From Hippopus hippopus (Eukaryota; Mollusca; Bivalvia; Cardiida; Cardiidae): a stretch of 64,000 nucleotides of DNA. The translations under genes were made by a program, and so were the position numbers. The stretch covers positions 48,918,845 to 48,982,844 of the forward strand of contig OX328105.1 of the NCBI GenBank assembly GCA_946811185.2, in the 5' to 3' direction. Shown here piece by piece: positions 42,039 through 53,579 of this stretch; within the stretch, counting starts at the first letter, position 1, and every line of letters begins with the position of its first letter. Below the pieces are notes generated by a model. That model was not told the DNA's origin, did not search any database, and was given only the letters and a program-made list of their open reading frames with translations.

Positions 42039-45000
42039 TCAAGGCGGGCTGAGAGCGGTTCCAGACGGGAACAAGAATCGGATCAAAAAGATAAAGATGA
42101 ACACTGTAAGGAGTAAAAAACAAGAAGTGAAATGTGACATAAAATTACTTAAGCCTTTACTACACAATCACAAGTGTACCCTTTCAAAGACAATTTCTAC
42201 TATTCAGCCATTTTATTTGCTGATTGTAAATGTCCAACCTATCTTATTTGGTAAAGAGTTAAAGAAGCAATCTAGTTTTTGAACTCTTTTTAAGGGTGCA
42301 TCTAACCACTATCTATCGTAAGAAATTACTAAGAAAGACTTGTGATTTTCATGGATTTAAGGTCTACGACCCCTAACTCTCATATTAAAAGACGGAAGCT
42401 GCCGAGATAGACCGAATAGCCTTTACGAAAATGTCGATGTTAAACGATATTTACCGATGAGTTAGCGAGCCTACGGTCCCCATCTCTTATATAAAAAGAC
42501 GGAAGCTGCCGAAATTGGCTGAATAGCCTTTACGAAAACGTCGATGTTACACAATATTTACTGAAGAGTTAGGAGTCGTAAACCTTAAATCTAAAATATA
42601 GAATAAACTACAGTCCATTTGGTTTCTACAAAAACTAAAGTTTTGATCAAATGCATTCAAATGGAACAACTTCTTCAAAAATTCTTTCTTGCAATGTAAG
42701 TTATTTACAAAAACCATGCAGAGTTCTAATTTTTTACAACTTTTTATTTTCAATATCATGCTTTTTACCATTTCACTCTATAGTAATATTTTAGTATTTT
42801 TTCGTCTTGGCCACAGAGGAGTGAGGGACAGTTGGAGAAGAGCCATAAACAATAACAAATCATGGTAAAACCATGAGTTTTTGTAGTACTATCATTCATA
42901 TTTAGATTCAGTAGTGACTTTATGTACACAACTAGCATAACAATAGAAACAAACATGTTAATCTCATGTTTTATAATGATCACCCTTAAGGTGAAAGAAA
43001 TTGAATTATTTGAGTATGTATATACCTTTACAAATTCCTCTACCATTAAACAGATACCAATTTTATCAATCTTCCTAACCGAAAAGATGTGAATACAAAT
43101 TATCCATAATTTAGAAAACTGATAATATCAATCCCGAAAGAAAAGAAACAAGGTACACCTCTTTAGGGCACGTTTTTCGAGGAATGTTTTTTGAAGTTGG
43201 CTGTATTCAAACAATTGAAAATGTACCTGTGTAAGAGTAAGTTATTGTGAACCTAGTTTTTCAATATGCTCGGCCTCATAATGTAAACGCTTTCCAATTG
43301 ACCATAGGACAGTATCTGTTCTATTTGTTGCACTCTCTCCACCTTTTTCAGATGTCAAAATTAACACTGAGTTTAATGGACAAAATCATTAAAATAAAGT
43401 TATAAATTCTTCAACTATTTTTTCTCTCGTGGTTTTGCAAAATAATCAGAGAGGTATACAGAAATTTCCCCCAAAATTTTTTAGATAGATGATTTTGAGC
43501 CAAATGTTAGTTTTTATACCAACCAAACGGACTATACGTGCAGAAAACGCGAGAAATTGCCCAGTCTATTTTTCATTCCATAAAATGTCCAATTTCAGTT
43601 AGTAACAAAATAGCCATTATTGTGTAACAAGGAATAAATACAGAATATCACGTTGTAGTAAATTTCCTGGCACTTGTATGTGATACGAGCAGCGTGGGAA
43701 AATTTGATATCCCGCGATACCGAGGGTCGAGCGAGATGTCAGAATTTTCCTACGCAGCGAGAAGTAAATACAAGCACCAGGAAAGTAATATTGACATTTT
43801 TTTGAAAACGGTAAACAAAATGTGACAAGTACTGGCGTAGTGGCCAGTTACTTCGTTTTTATGAATGGCTAATGAATATTACAGCGTAAAAATTTGCCCA
43901 ATCAAATTGCAAATCAGTGTATGCTTAGTTCGTGCGCGAGTTACGTCATCATGCCATATTCTGAATCTTATTTCACAGTGTGTGGATATGGTTGTTTTTT
44001 TTTCGTTGTCTGCGCATGTCATATTCTTCGAAGATTCGACATGTCTGCTATGACGCATCACTATCCCCTGTATAGGACAAATTATTACGCCGCTAATAAA
44101 GTAGCAATGGAGAAAATGGCTACAAACAATACATCTGTGAAAAAAAAAATGTAGCCTGTTTTTCGCTCCAAATATCTTGATAATTCAATTATTTCAATAG
44201 GGGAAAATAGTTTTCACAAATACTTTTGTTTTATTGCACATCTTTGAATACAGTTTCTAAATAAAGACTTTAGGGAAACCAGGATTCGTGCAGGGTTTTT
44301 CAACAGACTTATCAACAATAAGTGTCTGGGCTTATATCGTAGCTATCAACAAAGCCCGTGTGGGTGTTTTTATAAATATCCGGTGCATAGGTTACATGCT
44401 GGCTGACCATAGCTGAATGAATCGTACCAGGTAGCGTTTTATAGAGTAAACGTTTATTTTGAAATTTAATGTAACGGTTGTCGTTTTGAAAAGTAGTCCA
44501 GTTCTGTACCCAGAATGCCCAAATCAGATAGAAGTGTATTCGAAAAATACCACCTACCGGAAGATAATGGTTTTTTCTGTCTTGTGTGATATTTCATCCA
44601 CGTGCGACGCATGTATTTGAGACCGAAAATTTTTAGGTGTGTAAAAACACACTTTGAGCACGGAAGATACATCCATACTCGTCTTGAGTCAGTTTTTTTT
44701 AACCAATTTCACCTTTATTTTATGAAACTATAATCATTCTTGTATATTCATGCCAAGCATTTGGTTTAAATCAAAGACAAATCCCTCGAGTTTCCTTACA
44801 TATTGGTAATTTATCTATGATTACACAGCTGGCTAAATTTTGAACTATTTTACACACTTTCAAGTTTTAAAGGTTTTTTTTTCTCTGGCAATAAGGATGT
44901 ATCTTAAAGTGTTTCCCTGAAAGCTCAGTTGGTAGAGCTGCGTGCTTTGGTTTCGAATGCTAGCGGAGGAAATATTTACCATTACTTTTTTAACCCTTTA

Positions 45001-46001
45001 CCACTTTGCAAAATTTCAGACTAGTCCATATTGAAGGAATTGCCAGAAGTCAGTTCCATTTTTTTTAATGATGGTATTTATTATTGAAGAGGTAGAAAAC
45101 ATTGTGAGAAAAGGAAAAAAATGCTGTTTACCAGCATTTTCTGCTCTTCCAACAATGTTTTCATAAGTTATCTTTCTCAGGTTTATTAAATATCGAGGTG
45201 CTTCGGTAAAGGCTTAATCTAAGTTTAAAATGCATCGTCATGTCCTTGTGATTTTACTCATTATAAAGCATTAACTTTCTCCCCTCCGCCCCTACTGTTT
45301 TGAGTGAAATTCTATATAGTTGTTGAAGCAGAGTGAGATTGGCTGGAGTATCGAACCAGCGACCCACTGCTTTCAAGGCCTGTACGTTACCGGCTGATCT
45401 ACTGGGCTGGGCCCAGCATAAACAAAGTCGAGAAGGTATATCTAGAGATTATCAAGGAACGAATTAAGTCTCAATGGCTTCCTTTCGATACCTTGGAGAG
45501 AATAATGTTGTGACTGGAGGTTCGAAATCCCGTATCCCTGGATTGGGAGGGTAAAAATACGTTAACCCTTTGCCAATTAATCCCGTTGGTTTACGACCTT
45601 CAGGTGCAAGTCTTTCGGGAAAAAAAAAAAATGTGTGAAAAGGAGAAAATAATGGTGACATTTTCTCCTTTACCAATTTTTTTTTTTTAAATTTACGTCC
45701 TACCTCAGATAAATTTCATTTTTTGAGCAACAATTAATTTGACGTCTGCAAATGCTTCGAATTTGGCCCTTCAAATTTGGTCTAAAATCTTGTCATGTAA
45801 TTAAGATTTGAATGACTACTTACGGAAGATAAGAATTCCGAAAATACCGCCGCCACCAAATCCACCGCCGCCGGTGCCGAAACTAAAACTACCACCACCA
45901 CGGCCGTAAGGCATCATAGGTGGATAGTAGCCATATTGATAGCCCATGGTGGCCATCACCACACACAATAGACATATCGCCGACAGTAATAACTTGTTCA
46001 T
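42039..46001 (-). CDS. Gene C: small secreted Gly-rich protein, diverged paralogue
   Basis: Join 45824-46001 and 42039-42103, giving 80 residues. The signal peptide MNKLLLSAICLLCVVMATMG differs slightly from genes A and B. The body keeps YGYYPPMMPYGRGGG, then SFSFGTGGGG. The tail exon encodes LFIFIFLIRFLFPSGTALSPP and stops at TGA, three codons before the TAG used by genes A and B, which is still visible as SGstop. Donor C|GTAAGTAG, acceptor TTACAG|TG, phase 1, intron 3.7 kb. The upstream acceptor is TTAATAG|AAGTG (46013). The tail differs from A and B only after PSGTA, so the hydrophobic exon appears constrained. Confidence 0.72.
42150..42262 (+). repeat. F4 deletion derivative
   Basis: Both ends kept ('ctttactacacaatcacaag', 'tttggtaaagagttaa') but the hairpin is deleted. 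Confidence 0.6.
42355..42595. repeat. Inverted repeat enclosing a two-copy tandem repeat
   Basis: The tips 'gatttaaggtctacgacccc' and 'gagtcgtaaaccttaaatc' are inverted. Between them, 'aagacggaagctgccga' and 'gaatagcctttacgaaaa' occur twice, about 108 bases apart. It lies in gene C intron 2. Confidence 0.75.
42600..43660. other. Gene C intron 2, no feature recognised
   Basis: AT-rich and mostly single-copy within the window. Short frames without domains. Confidence 0.5.
43663..43784. repeat. Imperfect fold-back, 122 bp
   Basis: TTTCCTGGCACTTGTA faces TACAAGCACCAGGAAA with two mismatches. Inner 'gcagcgtgggaaaatt' and 'ttttcctacgcagcg' also pair. Confidence 0.7.
43785..44913. other. Gene C intron 2, no exon recognised
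   Basis: Contains an 86-codon plus-strand frame near 43.9-44.15 kb and a 68-codon minus-strand frame near 44.5-44.67 kb. Neither has a recognised domain. Confidence 0.45.
44914..44972 (+). mobile_element. Truncated tRNA-like piece
   Basis: AGCTCAGTTGGTAGAGC (44922-44938) is a classic tRNA D-arm/A-box. A B-box-like GGTTTCGAATGC follows after only 10 bases. The anticodon arm is missing, so it is a tRNA pseudogene or SINE head. Confidence 0.55.
44991..45218 (-). repeat. F4 copy, complete
   Basis: 'ttaaccctttaccactttgc' to 'cggtaaaggcttaa', hairpin 'aatgctgtttaccagcattt'. Confidence 0.8.
45320..45470 (-). mobile_element. SINE-1 head
   Basis: On the minus strand an A-box-like TAGATCAGCCGGTAA and a B-box GGTTCGATACTC, with standard spacing. 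Confidence 0.6.
45562..45805 (+). repeat. F4 copy beside gene C exon 2
   Basis: 'gccaattaatcccgttggtt' to 'aaaatcttgtcatgtaatta', hairpin 'gagaaaataatggtgacatt'. Confidence 0.65.
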
Positions 46002-46029
46002 ATTGGTACACTTCTATTAATAAAACAAG

Positions 46030-46140
46030 AAATGGGCCATTATTTAGTAAACTGGGGTTTACTGCATCTTCGTCATGCATTATAACAAGCAAGTAATCAT
46101 ATAAAAATGAATCCATACAATCCATTTTGTCTGACACCGA
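46030..46140. repeat. F2 half upstream of gene C exon 2
   Basis: 'gggccattatttagtaaact' and 'caatccattttgtctgacac'. Same position as in genes A and B. Confidence 0.6.
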
Positions 46141-46160
46141 GCAATTTCTATCGATACGTA

Positions 46161-47142
46161 CAAGGGTTGTTCCTAAAATGTTGAGACTGGTTCAATTAAA
46201 TAAAATCTACATCTTCGATTCTACCCAGCGTTTGGGTCTAATAAAAAGCACATTTGGTGAATATGTATGGAAAATTTCTCTAAAATCGGACATACCAATT
46301 AATCACTACAAGCATATGAACATACAATGGTAACTCAATAAGGAGCAGTGTGACGACGTCGACGTAGGTTAGAACAACGTCAAATTAAAGTTTCTAAAAA
46401 TACTCGCCACCAGCATTTCTTGTGCCTTGCAAGAATATGTCTCTAGACCATGATTTTGGGATAGGCTCCAATTAACGATTTTACTGCCGTCCGAATTTCT
46501 TGTACAGTGTTGTAGCAGATTCCTCTCAAATTTTCCATTAGATGGGGATTTCGGCCTTCCATTCCGGTGTTTGTCCATTATTCTGTCATTCCCGTCCGTA
46601 AATCTTTGGTTTCACCGAAACACGTGTGCTTTTGGACGCACAGGTTTAGTTTTATCGGGTGAAATAAATCTACATGCCTCCGTAGGAGTCATTCCTGTGT
46701 TTGAACAATTTTTAATCACGTCTCCATGTTCGGTTTTCGACGTTAACATCGGTGTTTTGTCGCCAATTTAGGTCACCTTTTTTTTCTTTTTGAGTTTGTG
46801 TATCCGTTATTCGTGCTATGACGTCAATATTTTGCATGTAGGTTGGATAAACATTCATTTGATGTCACATAACTTATAAGAAGTATTTGGTGCCATTTTT
46901 GTTTCCAATAGAAGGATTCGTGAAAATGGAACATATGAGAAAATGTCATACAATTTATTTCAGAGTGCTTTGTGACACTCAAGCTGGGTTGAGTGCTATG
47001 TTAATGATATGGATTGATACAATTTATAACTTGCACAAACACTCGGGGACTTTCTGCTTCTTGTTGGTATGAATATCATTACCGTGTGACTTATAGTTCA
47101 GAAAATATAAACACAGTCTCAAAACTTCCGGAAAACCCCACG
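46161..47142 (-). mobile_element. Decayed mariner-like element in gene C intron 1
   Basis: Terminal repeats 46161-46189 (CAAGGGTTGTTCC...) and 47114-47142 match at 21 of 29 positions, and TA flanks both sides. At 982 bp it is shorter than a full mariner. Flanking sequence continues the intron shared with genes A and B, so it inserted after duplication or was lost there. Confidence 0.75.
46369..46770 (-). pseudogene. Mariner transposase N-terminal remnant
   Basis: The minus-strand frame reads ...MTPTEACRFIS..., then HVFR, a stop (TGA in place of Trp), NQRFTDGNDRI, and HRNGRPKSP. This is the order of the N-terminal helix-turn-helix of mariner transposases (EW/RW...RFxxGR...GRP). The frame continues to a stop near 46369 with no catalytic triad. 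The C-terminal two thirds are lost. Confidence 0.7.
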
Positions 47143-48115
47143 TATTTATCTTTTTTATTCATACTGTTCGGAAAGGCACATCAAATGGAGTCCAGCAATA
47201 AAGTTCATCATAGCCTTAACAATCTCAATTTTAAAGGAAAATACATGAAAATCTTTAATTTCAAAATTTCGTACTTATCTTCACCCCTCTTTTTTTCTAA
47301 TAAATGTGTGATAAAATCAGAAATACACAACGTGCAAAAGCGACGAAAAGGAGATATTTTCCCGCAAAAATAACTTTGAAATTGCAATATTTGTTGGGTT
47401 TTTTTTTGTACTTTTGGCCAGAAAGTTTGATTCAACTTATGTAGCAGCTAAAGGATTAAACAGCTGAGTCGAACACGGCTTCAAGCCATATATCAATATT
47501 TCTAAAACTAAAATGAAATTTTTCGTTACTTATATCGTTTTCAGCGGTAATTCATCTTCCATCTAGTACATGGATATGAACAAATTGGTCATTACCAAAA
47601 GAGTTTTATGTCAAAACTCTGGAGGGAGTTTTATGTCAAAACTCTGGAGGAGGACAATTTATTCTTATCCACACCGTGAAATGGAAATTTTGATACCATG
47701 GTCAATGTATTTGGAAAATCTGATCAGCCAATTATGATAAAATTATGAATTTTCTCAATGCCAGTTCAGAAATGTTGAAAACTATTGGCAATGATAAGGA
47801 ATCGTCTTCGACAGGTAATGAAATTGGATAAACTTTCTTATGTATCAAATTATATGTGACAAATTTTGAAAAAAAAAAAAAAAAAAAAACTTAAAAAAAG
47901 AAAAAAAAAAAAAAAAAAAATTAATAGTAATAAAAATAAATAGATAAAAAGGCAGCTGGTAGAAAGAATTACATGTCCATGATTCGTTGGAGAAGTTTTT
48001 CTTTTTGCAGAAAACAACTAATCTTTAAATATTTTTATTAAACATTTGCACCGCCAGTTACTTTGTGATAAAACTCTTAAGAAAATTGGGAAATGTAAAA
48101 AGTGTGTATGTGCTT
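47143..48115. other. Gene C intron 1, shared with genes A and B
   Basis: Patchy match to 18.8-20.3 kb and 29.9-31.4 kb, including an F3 remnant near 47345 and a local duplication 'gagttttatgtcaaaactct' at 47608-47650. A-rich low complexity at 47868-47930. Confidence 0.6.
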
Positions 48116-48117
48116 AC

Positions 48118-48345
48118 CCCGTTTGATAGTTGCTCCAAAAATGTTTATGGTCCGCAAAATGCATGTGCATTTTGTATATATGGTCTCTGAATCGGAAGTT
48201 GCACGTCAATTGTGGTGAAACGATTTCCGGGAAAAAAATGTTTTCGAACGATTAAGTAAGTAATGAATTGATAAGTACTGCAATATTGCACAGTGCACTT
48301 GCACAACTCATTATTCAGTGAAAGGTGGGGCTATCTTACTCATTG
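48118..48345 (-). promoter_or_regulatory. Gene C promoter and 5' UTR exon 1
   Basis: A slightly weaker TATA (ATATATA, 48175-48181) with the same spacing to the exon end AAACGGG|GTAAGC (48118). The upstream 'TGACGTGCAACTTCC' is kept. Confidence 0.55.
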
Positions 48346-48367
48346 AAATACCATTTCTTGAAGAAAG

Positions 48368-48605
48368 TCGCTGATTTTGAACTCTTTACCCGATGATATA
48401 AATTCAGCCTTGTCCAAATTGAAAACATTTACAAAGTAAATATGATTTAAAAGGGTGAAGTTGGTCTTTAGAATGACAGAAAACATTTTGGGAAAAAGGA
48501 GAATATGCTGGTGACCAACTTTTTCTCTTTTTCTCCCCACAATGTTTTTATACACATATTTCCTATTGGTCGTTTACAGTCGGGATTGAGCGAAAAAGAC
48601 TTAAG
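48368..48605 (-). repeat. F4 copy upstream of gene C
   Basis: 'gaactctttacccgatgata', hairpin 'gagaatatgctggtgaccaa'. Counterpart of 31674-31888. Confidence 0.65.
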
Positions 48606-48685
48606 GTAGTTTAGTTTTTTAGTGCTTAATGCCGTTTTCAACATCGATCATTCATGTGACGGTGGCCAGTGCACCTATTCACGTT

Positions 48686-48925
48686 GGGTCCTGTGCGGTC
48701 CTTTGGTGCGGGTGTGGGATTTGAAACCCTAAGGTCAGAGGTTTAGCCCTCGATCATAGGGCTAGTCTTTTTATTGAAGTGTCCTTGAGCACCACACCTA
48801 CTTCAGACGAGCCTTACACTGGTGAAAACCAGAACACTTATTGATAAGCGGTCGCTGTAACATTACTGAAATTTTGCTGAAAGCGATGTACACTCAGCAT
48901 ACTTATAAACAGCCACTTTTAAGCT
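48686..48925 (+). mobile_element. SINE-2 copy upstream of gene C
   Basis: 'gtgcgggtgtgggatttgaa', GTGTCCTTGAGCACCACACC and the 'agcggtcgctgtaacattac' tail. Confidence 0.5.
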
Positions 48926-49259
48926 GTAATTCCCCGATGACATTTTATTTGCATCAATTTCCTGAAAAGAAGTGTTTTATTTGGTTTGATTTTTGCAGAA
49001 TGATTAATCAGTGTAAAAACATACCTCAGCCTAAGTCGGGATAGAATTAATTGAGTTGTTCTTGTTAAAGGAGCTTACTTAACATCTAATCACTCAACAC
49101 TGAAAAATCAAATTCTTGAAAATTGATACTCGTGCTTTCGGATTATATGTTGTGCAGAAAATAATTTTCATGTTTTTTTTTCTCATTGCTGACAAAATTT
49201 CTGCTGAGTGTACCTGTATTTGCACATAACTCATTTCACTAAAAAGCTGAAATAATGTT

Positions 49260-49890
49260 GAAAGTGCCATTATATAAAACAAACATACAAAATACATGTA
49301 CCCATATTTATTATGTTTAGAACTGTGTTCTCAAGAAATTGTGTTCATTTCATTTCACAATGTCGATGTGTAGATCTAATTCCTATCCGCAAAACTACAC
49401 ACGTTGAACAAGAATATCTCTGAACATTGATAGACGGCGAACACGGCACTTGAATATGAATATTTTAAAACTCTTTTGGGATTCAACATGGGAGATATAG
49501 TGAAAAAAGGGGGAAAATCGTCAGACAATGCCTCTCTTTCCTGCTTTGCATATCGTCAAAAAGCAAAAATTTCAACTGCAGATCTAGATATTTTTCAATA
49601 TTAGATGTTAATCATACGAAACCGTCTTTGGTGTGTCTGAAAAATAGTCATGTAGCCATGCATGTACACAGTTTTTAATGGGTTATATAGGGTGACGCTT
49701 TCAAAATATCTAGCAGTTAGTACAAGAAAAGGATTATCCCCTATCATTTTTATTTTGCTTCAGGTGTGAATAAGTCCTTGCAAGTCGCCTGCAAGCAAAC
49801 AGATGTCCACAGATTGACGAATTACAAATTACTATTCACTCATTTGAGTTTATCAAAACAGCAGGTCAAAAGTCTTAAAGTAACAGCTTG
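49260..49890. other. No gene or repeat recognised
   Basis: Single-copy within the window. A possible CTTCAG acceptor near 49760 has no convincing exon after it. Confidence 0.4.
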
Positions 49891-49894
49891 GCTT

Positions 49895-50275
49895 AAAGTA
49901 ACAATAAAGGCCAAATGTAAACAAAGTGGGTGTTTAAATACATTTGAATTTATATCATACCATTTAAAAGTATGGAAATTATTGTGAAGATGACAATCTG
50001 TCATTGTACGGTCGTTCTGAGTGTTAGTCGCTGACAGAGAAATTAATTTCAAAACTAGGTTAAAACCTGCAAGGTAGCTGTGTCTTTTGTTTACTTTTTG
50101 CCTGGTTTTAAAGTTCTTTTTTTCTGCTAGCGACTAATATATGGCCCGACCACACGATTACAGACTGTCATCTCCACAATGTTTTCAATACTTTTAAATG
50201 ATACGATTTAAATTTAAACGTATTATGACACCTGCTTTGATATTTTGGCTTTTACTGGGCCTTTAAGCGAAAACT
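49895..50275. repeat. F5 palindrome, complete
   Basis: 'gtgaagatgacaatctgtca' faces 'gacagactgtcatctcc'-type sequence. The 'gtcgctgac'/'gctagcgac' inner arms pair. Tips end near 'gcctttaag'. Confidence 0.75.
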
Positions 50276-50640
50276 AATTTAACGTGTCTGGGTCTAGATC
50301 TGTAGATATAGATCTGCTCCTTTCAGGGATGACATATTCTCCACCAGCATCACCCTCCCCCCGACCCTTTCGCACTTCTGATAATGTGTGAATACATGAC
50401 TGAATACGTGTACATATTGACTGTAGCTCTGCTTACCAAAGTAAGAATCTATCAGGGTTTATAATACTTGTTTACCTCAGAAATATTTTAACCCGCTACT
50501 GGATAGATCTCCATGATCTTGACAACTAGGATTTTTCTTTAATCTTGTACGTTATCCATCTGTCGATCTGTATATCTTTCTCCCAATCTATTTATCCATT
50601 CCTATTCTTTCATATTTAAATCAACCATCTATCAAATATC
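50276..50640. other. No gene seen
   Basis: Contains a small 'tctagatctgtagatatagatct' self-complementary run near 50295, then T/C-rich sequence. Confidence 0.4.
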
Positions 50641-50664
50641 TACCCATCCCAGAACCATTCCGCA

Positions 50665-50699
50665 TCCATCCATCCATCCATCCATCCACCCATCCATAC

Positions 50700-50741
<42 letters not shown>

Positions 50742-50765
50742 CGTCTGTCTATTTGTCTGTCTGTC
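50665..50765. repeat. (CATC)n, (CTAT)n and (CTGT)n tetranucleotide tract
   Basis: Three adjoining tetranucleotide runs, with the CTAT run at about 50704-50741. Confidence 0.9.
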
Positions 50766-50836
50766 TGGCCACCCACCAATCCATCTATCATCTCCGAAAA
50801 TGATCCAACCACTCAAACAACAATTCATCAAGCACA

Positions 50837-50837
<1 letters not shown>

Positions 50838-50870
<33 letters not shown>
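50838..50870. repeat. (CT)n microsatellite
   Basis: A clean CT run followed by 'cccctcccct'. Confidence 0.9.
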
Positions 50871-50873
<3 letters not shown>

Positions 50874-51687
50874 CCTCCCCTCTCAAAATACCCTAGATTA
50901 TTTTCATCCAATCCTCTACGTGTACAGTAACCAACCAGTCGATCTATTTCTCTTCCTCCTGTCAGCTGTCTCAAAATCAACAATATTTATTTTCACTAGT
51001 TATACTATCATTCGGAACAAGTTAGTTCTTCATTAGCCTTGTGAACAAAGGGTAAAAGAGCATTGGACATGGTTAAGGGTGTTGAAGAAACCAGAACGAA
51101 CAAGAAATAAGGCGAACCGCAAAAGGACGAACGGAATCAAGGCCGAATATCCGAAATGACGTTTTTTTTTCTCAACATTTCTTGTTACGATTTGCGAACG
51201 AAGGCGAAATAGTGTAGATTTAAAGAAACTTTAACAAAAATTAATTGGAATTTAATCTTGTGGATTTATTTAAACTGCGTTGAATTCTCCTTGTGTTAAA
51301 TGAATCTTATGGTTGTCAAGGAAGTTCAAGTACGGATACAGTCCAACTTTTTCTCCATGTGGGCAAATTCAAAATGGCCGAAAAACTGTACTTCGGGGTT
51401 GAGATGTCCTATATACGTGTAACCCATAGGCGGTCTTTCGCCTGTATAAATTACAGAAACATGAAATGTGCTAAGCCGCATTAATGGGAGGCCATGATAA
51501 ATCTTCTCAGATAGTTTCAGTGCAAAAGTTTCATATCGGACTGCTTGGACAGAACGAACAGACAATATCTGCAAAAATCAACAACAACAACAACAACAAC
51601 AACAATCAATCACCTCTTATTATGTTTCGGCTCCATTTTTCGAAAGAATTATGATTGTAATGCATACTTTTCAGCGCCTATTCAACT

Positions 51688-51915
51688 CTTTACCAAACAA
51701 CAATGCTTTAGACGTGTCCAACTTGAAAAAAAAAAAAAAAAATGCAGACACCAAATTAATGGTGGCCCAAACCTGGTACTTGTCTTTGAGTGTTTAACAT
51801 TATGGGTAACGGAGAAAATGCTGGTTACCAGTATTTTCTCCTTTACCCACACCGTTTTCAAAAGCCCTCCTTTTCGTGGTCGTTAAAACATGGATCGCTT
51901 CGGTAAAGGATTAAA
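51688..51915 (-). repeat. F4 copy, near complete
   Basis: 'caactctttaccaaacaaca' to 'cggtaaaggattaaa', hairpin 'ggagaaaatgctggttacca'. A poly-A run lies inside at 51728. Confidence 0.8.
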
Positions 51916-51922
51916 CTATAAA

Positions 51923-52174
51923 GAGCCATGCTCTGTGAAAAAGGGGCTTAATGCATTTGCGAAAAGTATCGACCCAGGTCAGCCTGCACAGGCTGACCTG
52001 GGCCGACACTTTTCGCTATTGATCAATTTTCTGTATGTCTAAGGACCAGTCTACCTCATGATTTAGTCGATTATTAAAAAAGGTGGCTGTTATGGATCCA
52101 TAAGTATGTAATGGTTTGCTCGGTGTGATGGATTACGGAGATGCATTAAGCCCCCTTTTGCCAGAGCATGGCTC
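51923..52174. repeat. F2 copy, complete (reference copy)
   Basis: 252 bp from GAGCCATGCTCTGTG to its complement ending GGCTC. The hairpin is 'ggtcagcctgcacaggctga'. It is the cleanest F2 ends in the window. Confidence 0.85.
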
Positions 52175-52184
52175 AAATTTATTT

Positions 52185-52375
52185 ATAGATATGATAATGA
52201 TGATGATGATTACGAGCATGATGATAACTACGACGATGTTAATGACGTCGACGATGACAACGAGGACGAAGACGATGATGATGACGAAGATCATAATGAT
52301 GAGAATGATGACGATGATGACGACGACGATGATGATGATGATAATGATGATGGTAATGAAGAAGATGATTGTTTA
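52185..52375. repeat. (GAT/GAC)n microsatellite
   Basis: Unit 3 counterpart of the tracts at 22.2 and 35.5 kb. The methionine/threonine-rich frame over it is an artefact. Confidence 0.85.
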
Positions 52376-52489
52376 CATTAGCTGATATACTGCTGGACCC
52401 GTATAGGTGATATTGTATATACAGAGTTACGAAAAATTCCTGATTTGCATTGTTAAATGCCCAATATAGGCCAAAAAATCAAGGCTGGT

Positions 52490-53055
52490 GTTAAAATGCA
52501 TTTGAACTTAAATCCTGTCATTTAAAAGTATAGAAAATATTGTGAAGATGACAATCTGTTATTGTATGGTCTGTCTAAGTGTTACTCGCTAGCATAAAAA
52601 TGGATTTTAAAATCAGGCAAAAAGTAAACAAAAGATAAAGTGACCTGGCAGGAATAGTTTTGAAATTCATTTTTGATTGCTTGGTATTAAATTATCATGG
52701 AGATGCATTATACCCCCTTTTACGAGAGCATGGCTAAAACATTTCAAATGCATCAATTGCGACCTGTGAGTCTTGTCCATGAGGCCTCATGTTCCCTAAC
52801 TTAAATCACGCATTCCAATCCACAGAGTGCTCTCGCCTTGAAGCAGACACACAGAGTAGAAAGTTCAGCAGTTTGAGGTAATTATTCATGCCGCAATGAC
52901 TGTCACCATCCCTCCAGAAAATGTCCGCAAGGCCGAGATTTGCACCCTCAAACCTCTCTATTAAACTGCTGTAATGAATGAGACACCCGACCTCTGTTAT
53001 GAAAGCTATCTGATGCTCAGCTTTTACAAAATTCATATTTAGGTGTATTTGCAAA
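52490..53055. repeat. F5 half, F2 end and SINE-like block of unit 3
   Basis: 'gtgaagatgacaatctgtta', then 'acgagagcatggct', then 'aatccacagagtgctctcgc' keep the unit 1/unit 2 order. Confidence 0.6.
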
Positions 53056-53353
53056 TCTACTTTCAGAGCTCGAAAAATATCTTATTTATCTTCGTAAAAT
53101 CTTATTCGGTTAGTTTAGTTTAAGCATATTTATTTTACATCGATTGAGAAACAAGTTCTTACAACTTATACTAATCCCTCTCGATTCTGCTTCCTGGGAA
53201 TTACACCAGTACTCGCACCGAATGTGTGGGCCAATGAACAATCCCAAAGTTGACACCCACTCCAGGCTATCGAACTCGGGACCTTATGGTTACGAGGCCG
53301 ACTCTACCACACAACCACGACACCACAATTATTCGGTTAGCAGCCAAAGAGCA

Positions 53354-53579
53354 AGCGTTTTACCAAACGATAAAATTTTGGACTCGACCCAATTGAAAGC
53401 ATTTGCACATGACAAATTAAATGTAGCTAAAATGACGATTTCCTTCTTTGATATGACAGAAAACATTGTGGGAAAAGGAGAAAATGCTGGTAACCAGCAT
53501 TTTCTCTTTTTCCGACAATGTTTTCAAAAGCCTTCTCTTTCAGGTCGTTAAAACTATGGATTGTTTGGTAAAGGGTTAA
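53354..53579 (-). repeat. F4 copy, complete
   Basis: 'gttttaccaaacgataaaat' to 'tttggtaaagggttaa', perfect hairpin 'ggagaaaatgctggtaacca'. Confidence 0.85.

Noticed and set aside
43894..44154. 86-codon plus frame with Cys-rich centre
   Set aside because: Looks superficially like a small secreted protein but has no signal peptide at its start and no paralogue, and it lies within gene C intron 2.
44914..44972. tRNA gene
   Set aside because: The A-box is good but the B-box follows after 10 bases, leaving no anticodon arm.
46571..46771. 66-codon plus-strand frame
   Set aside because: Shadow of the mariner remnant, which reads on the minus strand with recognisable helix-turn-helix residues.
52116..52385. 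89-codon frame rich in Met and Thr
   Set aside because: It is the GAT/GAC microsatellite read in one frame.
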